Positions 9,775-19,997 of a stretch of DNA of 64,000 nt are shown here, in pieces. Every line of letters begins with the position of its first letter. Position 1 is the first letter of the stretch. Under the pieces are notes generated by a model, which did no database searches, was not told the origin of the DNA, and worked only from the letters and a program-made list of their open reading frames with translations. Both the position numbers and the translations under genes were made by a program. Source of the stretch: Plutella xylostella (taxonomy: Eukaryota > Arthropoda > Insecta > Lepidoptera > Plutellidae). Location: assembly GCF_932276165.1 (NCBI RefSeq), contig NC_063991.1, positions 487,001-551,000 on the forward strand, read 5' to 3'.

Positions 9775-12700
9775 CCGTTATTATATGTACAACAAGCATT
9801 TGAAGAGAGTCCACGGGGAAGTGATCCAATGTGATTTCTGCAGCAAAATCTTTACCACAAAGGAATCGCTTAAAAGACATATTACTAAGTAAAAATTTAT
9901 TTATTTGTAAACGCTTTTTTGTGCACATATACAACATTACTAAGTACGAATATATTCATTTGTAAACGCTTTTTTGTGCACATTTTACCATTACAGATCA
10001 ACACATTTAAAAACACAGATAATGTATTGCATCTTTCTTACTTAGCACAAAAGGTAAACAATCTTTGTGTGTTGTAAGCCTATTTTCCACTGTGTAGTGG
10101 GTGGTGAAATTACAATGAGGTGGAAAATAAAAATATCAGAATGTTGTACAGTTATTAATATTTATTTATCAAAACCCTGCCTCACACAATATTTTATAAC
10201 TCAAATAGGTCTAAAATGAGACCAGGGATTAAGTCCTTATAATTGTCTGGTTGAAGTATACAAGGTATTACAAGGAGATTACATTAAAGTGGGGAAACCA
10301 AAGGTTCTACCCCTGTGTTTCACGCCACAGGGATAGGAAGATGGTATTAACCCCAGAGAAACTTCTATATTACTTCAATGGGATAGCAGTTTAACGTTAA
10401 GGCCCCGTAACCGAAGGACGTTGATAGCCTAGCGCCTACAAAAGGTTCAAAGTGCAATTTAGATACTACTGCCCGTTCTAACGGGGCTCCCTACGAAGTA
10501 AAAAAAAATAAAAAATAAAGGTTTTAACCCGCTAGAGTCCACCCGGGTTCTGCCTTTGCAATCCTACATTCAGCAGCGGCGTTAGAAGGCTGATGCCGCT
10601 GAAGATTAATAGAAATCCTAAGGAAATTCCTCAGTATCCGCTCAACGAACATACAACGGCCAACCTGGACTGTCGGACGGGGCCAGGACAGGAGCTCCGG
10701 ACGGCTCGTGGCTCGCTGACGGCTCTGGTCACCAACGACACCTTCTGGAATCGCGAGAAACAGCCTTGGGTCAAGGATGGGTCGGTAAGGACAGCGAAGG
10801 CCTAGCTAACATGTCTCAAGTGACGTGTCTTGAATGGCCCCTGGGTATTTCTAACCTAAAACCTACGGTCAATCACTAATCAAACGATTATGGGAAGGTT
10901 AGATCTCGTCTCAAAGGCGGTAGCTTTGCTGTTTAAACGTGACACTTGCAAAATAACCTAATCGACACGTGGAAGGTCATGGCGCTTACCTTGGGGTTGG
11001 GTCAGGTGACACGCGTCTGGCAATCGCACGCTTCACCGGGCAGGATTGAAATTGCTGTAAAAGAAATACGCGGGGTTAGACGTTGCTACGTGTAGAAATA
11101 AAGACAAGGCAGATGGCTTTCGAAATCCAAAGTCATCGGAAATCGAATAACAACGAAATGCTAGTTTACTTACTCGGCAATTCAGGTTAGGTACACATGG
11201 TGTGATGCTGCGTGGGTGTCTGTGACACGTATCTGGTAACTGCAAAGAAACAACTTAGTCAGAATCTATCTCGTAGACCAATCAGATAACCTGAACCCAC
11301 GATCGAAATACTCACCAGGAAATATGAAGCAAGGAACTTGGTACCAATACGGCCTGCGCCACGCGGGCGGGAAGAAAAATCTAACCACACATTTACTCGA
11401 GACCTTCTGACAGAGAATGGTTTGCCTCCTTGCCAGTTCCGAAAAAAAGCCGTCACCGGGGATGTCAGCTCATCGTCACAAAACTACTCTGTGGCTAGTC
11501 AGCACGATCATTGTTCTGAGCGTCATGTCGCCACTGACCACTGTCCGATGACGATCTAGCACGAGTTTTCTCAAAGGACCACAGACAACAACTGAAAATC
11601 TATCCTGTGTGTCGAATTTGACAGCTGATACTTGACAAGACTAACAAAGTAAACAAACAGAATGTAAACAATAAACGAAATGTTAAGTTACAAAAATAAT
11701 GGTGTTACAGTGTCTCTTTATTTGAATTTATTTAGAGACTAGTTTTTTTAAAATAAACCTTGTTTTACAGTATATGGATATAAAGAGACAGATATAGATT
11801 TAATGCCGACATTAGCTTAATGCTCCTTTCTGTAACTTCATATATTATATATTACAGCATTCATCAGGGCCTCGCGCCTGTGTACGAGTGCAATGTTTGC
11901 GAGAAGAAATATAAATCCAAAGTAAATTTCAAAAATCACACAAAAGCTGCCCACAGTACCAACGTAAGCATAGAATACATGGAATATTTAAAATATGTAT
12001 AAGAAAAAAATATTATGCAATTTATTAAACAGAATCAGAATCAGAATTTATTTAATAAAAAGAGATTACAACACCAATTACAGTGGTCTCCACACTAGAG
12101 TAAATAAACATTTGATTAGCTATACTTACTTGGGTTCTTAAAATTATTTTTCTTTGTGTCACCTAGGGCTAGTTTCACTATACTCTGCTAGAGCATTAAC
12201 ACCCCTGTTAACGGACTGTTAAGGTTAGTCCACCATGCTTTAACAGCACATTTATTCCCTCAACAATAATTCGAAGAAGCCTGATTAGACTGTAACTAAC
12301 AGAGTATGGCGAAACTACGCCTTAAAAAGTAAAGTTATTAGATTTGTTTCGGTTCGGAAAACTATAACTATTATAACAATGCATTTACATTTTAAAGTAA
12401 ACAATAGTAAGCGATTAAAAGTTGATAAGTACAACAATTATTAGTGTACCTCGTTATAAAGTGAGTGCGGGTAAATCTATTGTTGCAAACATTGCAGGAC
12501 GACGCCGCGCCGCCGGCGTACTGCGTCGACTGTAAACAACATTTCAAAAATGAATCTATATTGAAACTTCATCTGCAGATGTCCAAGAAACACGCGGCGC
12601 CCAGGTACACTGCGGTTCACTAAGTGTGACCTTTGTGAAATGGTGGTACATTATGACTTTTGACAAGTAATTCTAATATTCTACGTCCAAACAATAAACG

Positions 12701-13663
12701 ATTTCATATCATTTCATGACCAAAGGTCGTTTATTCACCAGGGGGTCTAGTATAGGTTTGACAGCTTGGCGAAAACTATAAAAGTTTACGTTTTCTAGCA
12801 TACTAAGTGGCGCCTCTTGCGGAAACTACCGTGAAACTTTTGCATCTGCAATCAAACGTCATAGGACTCACGTTATATTTTACAAAATAATACATAAATT
12901 ACGAATAGCTTGTACCTACATAACTTTGTAACTCCGTTATATCATTCCTCAGGTACGAATGTGACCACTGCGGTGTTAAAAGCGTCAACAAAGCAGGTCT
13001 TCAGTATCACATAGACTCCACACATATGAAGATTCCTAGATACGAGTGTGAAACGTGCGATCAGGTATATTATACCTATGGTACTATTGCTTACTAAACT
13101 TATGCCGAATACATTTTTCATCGCGTTGTACCTAGTACCTAAAAAGTTAAAAGGGGTTCAGTCGTCTGGGAATTTATTAATACATACATACTTCTATGTA
13201 CACATATGAATAAATAATAATTGAGTTATTATTTCTTACAGAAGTTTATAACAATCATTTCCTTGAGGCGGCACAAACAAAATGCCCACGGAGGCAAGAA
13301 GGCAGCGGTCAAGAAACACGTGTGCCATGTGTGCGGAAAAGAATTTACGGTAAGTAACACACTTCACACTTATATTCTAAAGGAAAAACTTTATGAGTGT
13401 GTACGAATTATTACAAAAGGACAATGATCCAATCTGACCCTGTTTTCAAAAATTGGTGTACAGTGACCATTTCGGTATTATTGCAGGTCAGAAAAAGTCT
13501 AGAAGAGCACATGAACACCCACTCCGGGCTGCGTCCGTTCAAGTGCAATGTGTGCGGAGATACATTCGCGTACAGTGCGGCGCTCTACACACACAACAAG
13601 CTCAAGCACTTGAAAATAAAACCTGAGTCCTGGAAGAAGAAGAAGAAGAAGACTGCCAGTTAA
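9775..13663 (+). CDS. C2H2 zinc-finger gene copy A, last six exons (partial)
   Basis: Exons: 9,775-9,888, 11,858-11,963, 12,498-12,604, 12,953-13,064, 13,242-13,349 and 13,487-13,663 (stop). Phases match the homologous exons 7-12 of copies B and C. They encode half of one finger plus seven more C2H2 fingers (for example YECNVCEKKYKSKVNFKNH and FKCNVCGDTFAYSAALYTH), then a lysine run and TAS before the stop. Several fingers are split by introns between the second Cys and the first His. The first exons, which should encode the ZAD, lie left of the window. Exons and introns are almost identical to copy B. The likely role, from the family, is a nuclear DNA-binding regulator; the target is unknown. 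The first visible intron carries the RTE nest upstream and a 1.6-kb TG...CA insertion follows exon 7. Confidence 0.85.
10073..11709. mobile_element. TG...CA-bounded 1.64-kb insertion, candidate solo LTR
   Basis: Copy B lacks this segment: there the flanks join directly at about 29,845-29,855. The insert begins TGTAAG and ends GTTACA, giving a 5-bp inverted end (TGTAA/TTACA), and is flanked by GTGT at 10,069-10,072 and 11,710-11,713. A 4-bp target duplication and TG...CA ends are what an LTR retroelement leaves. There is no long ORF and no obvious internal LTR pair, so a solo LTR is the simplest reading; an unusually long one, or a small non-autonomous element, is possible. Confidence 0.6.
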
Positions 13664-14309
13664 TTAATTCTACCGCGCAGGTATCTGACCATCCCTGAAT
13701 TTAGGGCGAAACAGATATCATGAATGAACAAGTTTATATAGCATTATTAGTAAGTTCATCTCAGCAAAGTTAACCTAAATTCGTGCGGGGCAGATAACTG
13801 CGTGGCAAACAATAAATCTTAAATAAATTATTTACCAGAGATTTATACCTACACTGTTTATTTTATTTTTTGCTCCTTTCGTTACATGTACAGGCGCCTA
13901 AAGAGATATTAATACCACCCCGCAGCATAAACACTTTACGATCTACTGAGGGAATCTGATACTTGACATACAAAAATCTTATTTGTATGTAACTACCTAC
14001 CTATTGATAACACAAATCAAAGCCTAGCGGCAAATCATCCTAAATGAGCTGGGAGCGTCCCATCCGAACTTTGCTACCATGCACCTGTCCTGTAATCTGC
14101 ACTGCAAGCAAGAATCAAGAAAGCTGTTTGGGATGCCATGTGGCGCTTCTAGTCTATATATTTCTTGCCAGGCCGTAATACAAAGTCCTTACCTTTGTGT
14201 ACGTTAAAAAGCACAGAATATATACTCTGTAAAAAGTTTCAATGTCAACCATAGAGTATATAAAAACTAAAATGTCAGTGTCAGCTGTGCTCCTTATATC
14301 CAAATTCAC
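13664..14309. other. 3' flank of copy A
   Basis: Contains the 3'UTR with AATAAA-type signals at about 13,811 and 13,821. The first 100 bases after the stop resemble the flanks of copies B and C but with many more differences than the coding region. No other gene is seen before the I-like LINE. Confidence 0.5.
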
Positions 14310-14506
14310 AATATTGTTTTCGGCTTTTTCTTTCCGGGGTTCGCGTTGGTTGGTGCTCACGTGTTCCTCAATTTTCGCGTCTTTGGACCCCTTTTTTGGG
14401 TCAATTTAGCAGTTAATTCTTGTTATTTGTAGTAATTGTGGTGTTGGTAAGTGTTTAGTGTTGTGTTCGTCCATCCATTAAAAGTGTTTGTTCCATTTTA
14501 ATAAAA

Positions 14507-15928
14507 ATGGAGCATCATTCGGATCCCCCGATCCGGCTGCCGCCAGATCCCCCTGATGGCGAAATGCAGAGTATGCAGACGCCCGAACAACCCCCGCTAT
14601 CCCCCATATTGTTCACCGAACCATCCCAGGAGACGCGAAAGCGTCCCAGGGATGATCAACAGTCGCAACCGCAAGGTAAGCGCGTTATTGTTAGTCCCGA
14701 TCTGGCATCCGCTAGCATCCAGACTATCTACACCCACCCAAGCCTCGACGCCGTCAAGGTGTACGATGATTTAGACGCAGGCCCGTTCATTGTTAACGTC
14801 AGCCAGGAAGTCCCTTCTGGAAATCCTGCCTCTGGTGCCCCACTTAGGGCTATCAAGTTCGGCCAATTTTTATATCAAAATAAAATAATGGATATTACCC
14901 GAGATGGTGTAAAAATGACTGGTAGAAACAGAGTCTCAGTTGAGTTTAAGACCGCAAAGGCAGCCAATGAATTTGTCCATCATCCCGCACTTGCGCAAAA
15001 TAAGTTCAAGGCTGTTATCCCCACATATAACATCACCCGTATGGGTGTTGCCAAAAGAGTCCCGGTGGATCTCTCACTGGACGATTTTGTCAACTCCCTT
15101 GACCTCCCACAGGGCTGCGGTATGGTGCTGAAAGCCCGCAGATTTAGCAGAAAGGTGGTCAATGATGGCGTTACAACTCATGTCCCAACGCAAAATGTAG
15201 TGATTACATTCAGGGGACAATATCTCCCCGAGAAAATATACTCTTTCCGGGCTGTGGTAGAAGTTGTGAGGTATACATACCCCACAATTCAATGCTACGC
15301 CTGCTGTAGATTTGGACACACCCAGGCTCAATGCCGTTCAAAACCAAGGTGCTTCAAGTGTGCTCAACCACACTTGGGTGAATCGTGCAATACTCCCCAA
15401 CCAACTTGCCTTTACTGTTCTGGTAATCATCCCTCAACAGACAAGAATTGCCCTGAACAGTCAAGGCAAAAATCAATTAAAGTATTAATGTCGCAGGACA
15501 GCATCTCATTTGCTGAGGCAGATGCTCGCTTACCCTCAAGCAAAAAGTCTTTTGCTGAAGTTGCTTCAACCAAACCAAATGGCCAGTCTCCCAACCGTTC
15601 CTACAAAAAAACTGTAGTCACACAACGCAGGCCTAGGTCTCCCCTTCGTCCTGGATACGACAAACTTGCCCATCAGGCTATCATCTCTTCTCCATCTTCT
15701 TCACTTCCTAATGGAAGTGCCCTGAGTGTAATCACTCCCAACGACAATTTGCTAGACCACCTCTTGTCTCTGGTTGTTAGTCTGCTGGCTAAATTCAGTG
15801 ACACCTTACCGCCCAACGTTGCCCAAAAATTACAAGTTATCTCGTCCCTAATTCACAATGGCTCTGAACCCACCCCCAATGGCTGCGAACCCGATCCGGG
15901 TTCTTCAGTGGAATACGCAGAGCATTAG
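14507..15928 (+). CDS. I-like LINE ORF1 (gag-like nucleic-acid chaperone)
   Basis: 473 codons. The N-terminal part is proline-rich and low complexity. The middle probably folds as an RNA-recognition-like domain (inference from family architecture). At about residues 263-318 there are three CCHC zinc knuckles: CYACCRFGHTQAQC, CFKCAQPHLGESC and CLYCSGNHPSTDKNC. Such proteins coat the element's RNA. The end overlaps the ORF2 start by 71 bases in another frame, a layout that usually implies reinitiation or frameshifting. Confidence 0.88.
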   Translation: MEHHSDPPIRLPPDPPDGEMQSMQTPEQPPLSPILFTEPSQETRKRPRDDQQSQPQGKRVIVSPDLASASIQTIYTHPSLDAVKVYDDLDAGPFIVNVSQEVPSGNPASGAPLRAIKFGQFLYQNKIMDITRDGVKMTGRNRVSVEFKTAKAANEFVHHPALAQNKFKAVIPTYNITRMGVAKRVPVDLSLDDFVNSLDLPQGCGMVLKARRFSRKVVNDGVTTHVPTQNVVITFRGQYLPEKIYSFRAVVEVVRYTYPTIQCYACCRFGHTQAQCRSKPRCFKCAQPHLGESCNTPQPTCLYCSGNHPSTDKNCPEQSRQKSIKVLMSQDSISFAEADARLPSSKKSFAEVASTKPNGQSPNRSYKKTVVTQRRPRSPLRPGYDKLAHQAIISSPSSSLPNGSALSVITPNDNLLDHLLSLVVSLLAKFSDTLPPNVAQKLQVISSLIHNGSEPTPNGCEPDPGSSVEYAEH

Positions 15929-18900
15929 CAGCAAGAAAAGCGAACTGCTCACATTAATTGATGACATCAAGCCCGCTGTCCTTGCCATCTCGGAGACATG
16001 GCTTGTGCCGGGGTCCCGTTTTCGGGTTTCTGGTTACTCATGTCTGCGGGATGACAGGGATGACGGGTATGCTGGGTGCGCTTTGCTAGTAAAGCGTTCC
16101 CTTACCTTTTCTTCTATCCCTATCCCCCCCCACGGGCAGGAGTTTAACGTCGTAGCTCTTAGGGCTATAGGCGTTACATTCGTGTCCGTCTACTTCCCTG
16201 ATCCTCACCCTTCTCTTCTTCCTTCTTTTTACAATATAATTTCTTCTCTTCCACGGCCTCTCCTGATCATGGGGGACTTTAACGCCCACCACTCCTCTTG
16301 GGGCTCTTATCGTACTGACTCATTTGCTGTCGCCCTTTTAGACGTGCTTGATACCTTAGATGTTTGCATTTTAAATGACGGGTCTCCAACCCGTCGAGTC
16401 CATCCTCATCAAAACCCTAAAAGTGCAGTGGATCTATCCTTCTGCTCTCCTCTTCTCTCATCATCTATATTCTGGAGGGTCCTTCCAAATACTTTTGGAA
16501 GTGATCATTTTCCCATTGCAATCACCATACCCAACAAGACCAGCATTCTCACTGACAGATGTGCCTTTCCAAGGTATATGGTTGGTGAGAAAGACTGGTC
16601 CAACTTTATCTTTTCAATAGAAGATAAACTTAGCCTGATCCAGCCCTGTTCTAGAGATAATTTCCTGGCGAACTATGACATGTTTGAGAGAGCATTAACA
16701 TCCTCTGCAAAAAACAAAAAAACCCGCAAATGCCAAAGAGTCTCACCGCCTTGGTGGGACTCCGACTGTACCACGGCCATTGACGAACGCAATAATGCAG
16801 AGGGTGTTTATCTCTCAAACATGAACATGGACAATTTTATTAATTATAAACGCATAGCGGCCCGCACCAAAAGGCTTCTTAAAAAAAAGAAGAAGCAGGG
16901 CTGGTTCAGGTTTTGTGAACGTCTCTCCCCCAGATCCCCCCCTTCCTTAGTGTGGAGATATATACGACGTTTCCGCGGATCTCTGAACGTTGAGGATATT
17001 ACATGTAACGATCCCTCTATATGGCTCGAAGGGTTCAGTGATAAGCTGGCCCCTCCATATGTCCCACACTATGATTCTTTTCCTCCTCCCCCATCTATTA
17101 TACAATCTTCAGACAGACTGGATTCACCATTCTCCATGGATGAACTTCAATCTGCTCTATCAGGTCTATCCGATTCATCTCCAGGTATTGATGGCATCCC
17201 GTATTCTTTTCTTTCAAAATCAAGCCTAAGGATCAAGCGGGTCTACTTGGAGCTGATAAATTACTTCCTTGAGTATGGAGTTACTCCGAGCTCATGGAGA
17301 AAGCAGATAGTCGTACCTATATTGAAATCTGGCAAAGACCCTCGTGATCCAAACTCCCGACGACCGATCGCCCTATCCTCCTCCTTGGCTAAAGTTTTAG
17401 AACATTTAATAAAGTGCAGGCTTGAATGGCTAGTCGAGAACAAAGGCATCTTAGCCAAAACCCAGTTTGGGTTCAGAAAAGGTATGAGCACTTTGGACAG
17501 CCTCGCGATTCTTACTACTGACATCCAAATAGCCTTTAAGAGGAAAGAATACCTGGTGGGTGTCTTTCTTGATGTAGCATCTGCTTACGACAACGTACTT
17601 CTTCCTGTGCTCAGGCAGAAAATGCGCCAGCTGAGTATTCCAGTGAAGGTTACCCGTCTGGTTTGCAGTCTATTGATGGAGAGATCCATTTTTATTAAAT
17701 CACCTACATGTTCCGTAGACCATCCCAAATTTGTTTGGAAAGGCCTCCCTCAGGGTTCAGTCTTGAGCCCTCTCCTGTACAGCCTCTACACGTATGATCT
17801 TGAACGGTCCGTTGACTGCTTTTGCGATATTCTACAATATGCTGACGACCTAGCACTCTACTATGCTTCCTCTTCATTAGCAGAGACCAATGTCCAGCTG
17901 AATCTGGCCTTAAGATACCTCTCGGACTGGCTGACTCGACATGGCTTATCCTTATCCACCCAAAAATGTACAGCAGTCGTATTTACCAAAAAGCGTACCA
18001 TCCCTGACGTGGACATCGTTATTGGAGAAGATACAATTGCTGTATCAAGTGAAGTCAAATTCTTAGGCGTGATATTGGACTCCAGGTTATCAGGTACCCA
18101 TCACATGAGCTATGTGGCTCGGAAGTGTGAGAGGGGTGTCAATGTCCTCAGATCACTGTCGGGTGTTTGGTGGGGTTCTCACCCGTACTCACAGAAACTG
18201 CTCTATAATGCTATAGTCCGGAGCCATTTCGACTACGCTGCCTTCATAATTGATCCGTGCAATAAAGCAGCTCTGGAAAAAATAGACAAAGTGCAGTATA
18301 AGTGCCTTCGCATAGTTTCGGGAGCGATGAAATCCTCCCCCACTAATGCCCTCCAGGTTGAGTGCGTTGACCCTCCTCTCTCACTTCGGAGGCAATACTT
18401 ATGTGATCGATTTTTCTTCCGAATTTGGCAATCGACTTCCCACCCTTTATTGGCCAAACTTGATACCCTTAATCGCCTATGTAATGCTCAAGAAACCCAT
18501 GGACTTTCCTATCTACTAAAAACTTATATCTTTTCTGCTAACCTCCCACACCCTACATCAAAATTTAATATTAACCCTCTGTTTGATGTTCCTTACGACG
18601 CCTTAGTTTTTCAGCCCAATGTAGTCATGGATTTAGGTATCCGCAAAGACTCTCCTGCCGCTGAAAAAGCTCTAAGTGCGAAACTCAATTCAGAGTGGCC
18701 AGGCTGGCTCCCCATTTTCACTGACGCTTCCAAACTCTCTGAAAACAGCAACGTGGGTTTGGCCGTATGGCTGCCAAAGTACAAAGTTGCACTCAGTTTT
18801 AAGCGTCCCCCTGAATCCTCGGTCTTCACGGGCGAGGCAACAGCTATTCTCGAGGCGCTTCTGTACGCTGAGTCACACAAACTTAACAAATCTATTATCC

Positions 18901-19034
18901 TTTCTGATTCGGCCAGTTCCTTACTAGCAATTATTTCCTTTCCCTTTAAATCCAAATCCAAATTCCCTATCATTTTAAAAATTAGAGAAACCCTATTCCG
19001 GTGCATGACTCCCCTGAGTCATGCACCGGAATAG
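15858..19034 (+). CDS. I-like LINE ORF2 (endonuclease, reverse transcriptase, start of RNase H), truncated by hairpin
   Basis: 1,058 codons to a premature stop. Endonuclease motifs: LQWNTQSISSKKSE, ISETWL, VYFPDPHP, IMGDFNAHHSSWG and GSDHFPIAI. RT motifs: VVPILKSGKDP, FGFRKGMST, VFLDVASAYDNV, GLPQGSVLSPLLY and YADDLALYY. RNase H begins with PIFTDASKLSENS (first Asp), TGEATAILEAL (Glu) and IILSDSASSLL (second Asp). The last dozen residues come from the inverted-repeat arm and are not native. The rest of RNase H (GNECADSFAKDA with the final Asp) continues in another frame from 19,061. Confidence 0.88.
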   Translation: MALNPPPMAANPIRVLQWNTQSISSKKSELLTLIDDIKPAVLAISETWLVPGSRFRVSGYSCLRDDRDDGYAGCALLVKRSLTFSSIPIPPHGQEFNVVALRAIGVTFVSVYFPDPHPSLLPSFYNIISSLPRPLLIMGDFNAHHSSWGSYRTDSFAVALLDVLDTLDVCILNDGSPTRRVHPHQNPKSAVDLSFCSPLLSSSIFWRVLPNTFGSDHFPIAITIPNKTSILTDRCAFPRYMVGEKDWSNFIFSIEDKLSLIQPCSRDNFLANYDMFERALTSSAKNKKTRKCQRVSPPWWDSDCTTAIDERNNAEGVYLSNMNMDNFINYKRIAARTKRLLKKKKKQGWFRFCERLSPRSPPSLVWRYIRRFRGSLNVEDITCNDPSIWLEGFSDKLAPPYVPHYDSFPPPPSIIQSSDRLDSPFSMDELQSALSGLSDSSPGIDGIPYSFLSKSSLRIKRVYLELINYFLEYGVTPSSWRKQIVVPILKSGKDPRDPNSRRPIALSSSLAKVLEHLIKCRLEWLVENKGILAKTQFGFRKGMSTLDSLAILTTDIQIAFKRKEYLVGVFLDVASAYDNVLLPVLRQKMRQLSIPVKVTRLVCSLLMERSIFIKSPTCSVDHPKFVWKGLPQGSVLSPLLYSLYTYDLERSVDCFCDILQYADDLALYYASSSLAETNVQLNLALRYLSDWLTRHGLSLSTQKCTAVVFTKKRTIPDVDIVIGEDTIAVSSEVKFLGVILDSRLSGTHHMSYVARKCERGVNVLRSLSGVWWGSHPYSQKLLYNAIVRSHFDYAAFIIDPCNKAALEKIDKVQYKCLRIVSGAMKSSPTNALQVECVDPPLSLRRQYLCDRFFFRIWQSTSHPLLAKLDTLNRLCNAQETHGLSYLLKTYIFSANLPHPTSKFNINPLFDVPYDALVFQPNVVMDLGIRKDSPAAEKALSAKLNSEWPGWLPIFTDASKLSENSNVGLAVWLPKYKVALSFKRPPESSVFTGEATAILEALLYAESHKLNKSIILSDSASSLLAIISFPFKSKSKFPIILKIRETLFRCMTPLSHAPE

Positions 19035-19058
19035 GGTTTCTCTAATTTTTAAAATGAT
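18969..19058. repeat. 43-bp perfect inverted repeat with a 4-base loop inside RNase H
   Basis: Arms 18,969-19,011 and 19,016-19,058 are exact reverse complements, separated by CCCT. The left arm is native ORF2 sequence (ILKIRETLFRCM). The right arm is a copy of it turned round, replacing or inserted at the spot where the RNase H frame should continue, which causes the frame break. Confidence 0.93.
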
Positions 19059-19060
19059 CA

Positions 19061-19621
19061 TATATTGAAGTAGCTATCGCTTGGATACCTGGGCACAGTG
19101 GTATCATTGGTAATGAGTGTGCAGATTCCTTTGCTAAGGATGCCGTTGGCTTGGGCCTGGATACTCATTACCAAAATTTTGCCCACGACCTTGCCTCGCT
19201 CGCAGGATCGAGGCTGGACAGATCCTGGAATGTGTCTTGGGACACTTCCAGGAACATCAAAGGTAAGTTCTACTCCCGTATACAACCTCATATTCCCAAA
19301 AAGCCATGGTTTTTTAGAGCCAAACAATTAGATAAAACCACCACTTCAACTATTTGTAGACTGCGTCTGGGCCACGCGTGCACCCCGGTGCATTTGGCTA
19401 GGATTCGGGTCCGTGATAGCTCTGTCTGCGACTGCGGTGCCAGTGAAGGAACTGTTGATCATCTCTTCTTCGAATGTCCCAATCTTCAATCTTCTTTATA
19501 TGATATCCTCCCTCCCACTATCCCCAAACCTGTAAATACTAACTATCTTCTAACCCTTGTACATACTCCCCTTGTTAATATACTGTACAAATTCCTTAAG
19601 ACTAACAATATTAAACTGTAA
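19061..19621 (+). pseudogene. I-like LINE ORF2, C-terminal remainder out of frame
   Basis: Starts right after the right hairpin arm and reads AWIPGHSGIIGNECADSFAK, the last RNase H motif, then a Cys/His region (CDCGASEGTVDHLFFEC, a CCHC-type knuckle) seen at the C-terminus of I, R1 and related ORF2 proteins. It ends at a stop at 19,619-19,621. It is in a different frame from the upstream part, so the full protein cannot be made from this copy. Confidence 0.85.
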
Positions 19622-19857
19622 ATGTGTTTGTACATATATACTAACAAATCTAACCCTTACTTGTGATGTCTTTTTGTACATATATTGTGTTCGTCTGGTT
19701 GTTTCAGGTTTTAACTGTACATATAGTCTAAAATAACCGTAACGACTGCTTTTCAATACCGCGAGCATTGGTCACGTGACTCTGGCCCAGTTAGCCGTGT
19801 CACACACGGCAAAGAGCCATTCATCCAAAATTGATTGATTGATTGAATATTGTTTTC

Positions 19858-19997
19858 TATAATTGTGTATTATAATTCAGTTAAAAGAGAATCATATATA
19901 ACTGATATAACGAAGTGATAATTCGTGGATATACATACTTTACTACTCGTTCATTTCTCTTGTTTTCTGGCATGTTTTTGTAAGTAAAGTTGTTAAA
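19858..19997 (+). promoter_or_regulatory. Probable promoter/5'UTR of zinc-finger copy B
   Basis: The stretch before the ATG shares blocks with the stretch before copy C (about 32,765-32,857): AATTCAG, an AAAAGAGAA block, a GTGATAAT block and TTGTTAAAATGTT around the start codon. The I-like LINE ends 140 bases upstream of the ATG, so a distal promoter could have been displaced. I see no clear TATA or initiator motif that I would defend. Confidence 0.4.

Larger units (their letters stand above)
14322..19845 (+). mobile_element. Full-length I-like LINE with 12-bp target duplication
   Basis: AATATTGTTTTC occurs at 14,310-14,321 and 19,846-19,857, exactly flanking the element. It has a 185-base 5'UTR, ORF1 (gag-like with three CCHC knuckles), an overlapping ORF2 (endonuclease, RT, RNase H) and a 3'UTR ending in TTGA repeats (about 19,831-19,845). 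The domain order and the three-knuckle ORF1 fit the I clade. It lies between zinc-finger copies A and B in their transcriptional direction. The only major lesion is the hairpin at 18,969-19,058. Confidence 0.9.
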
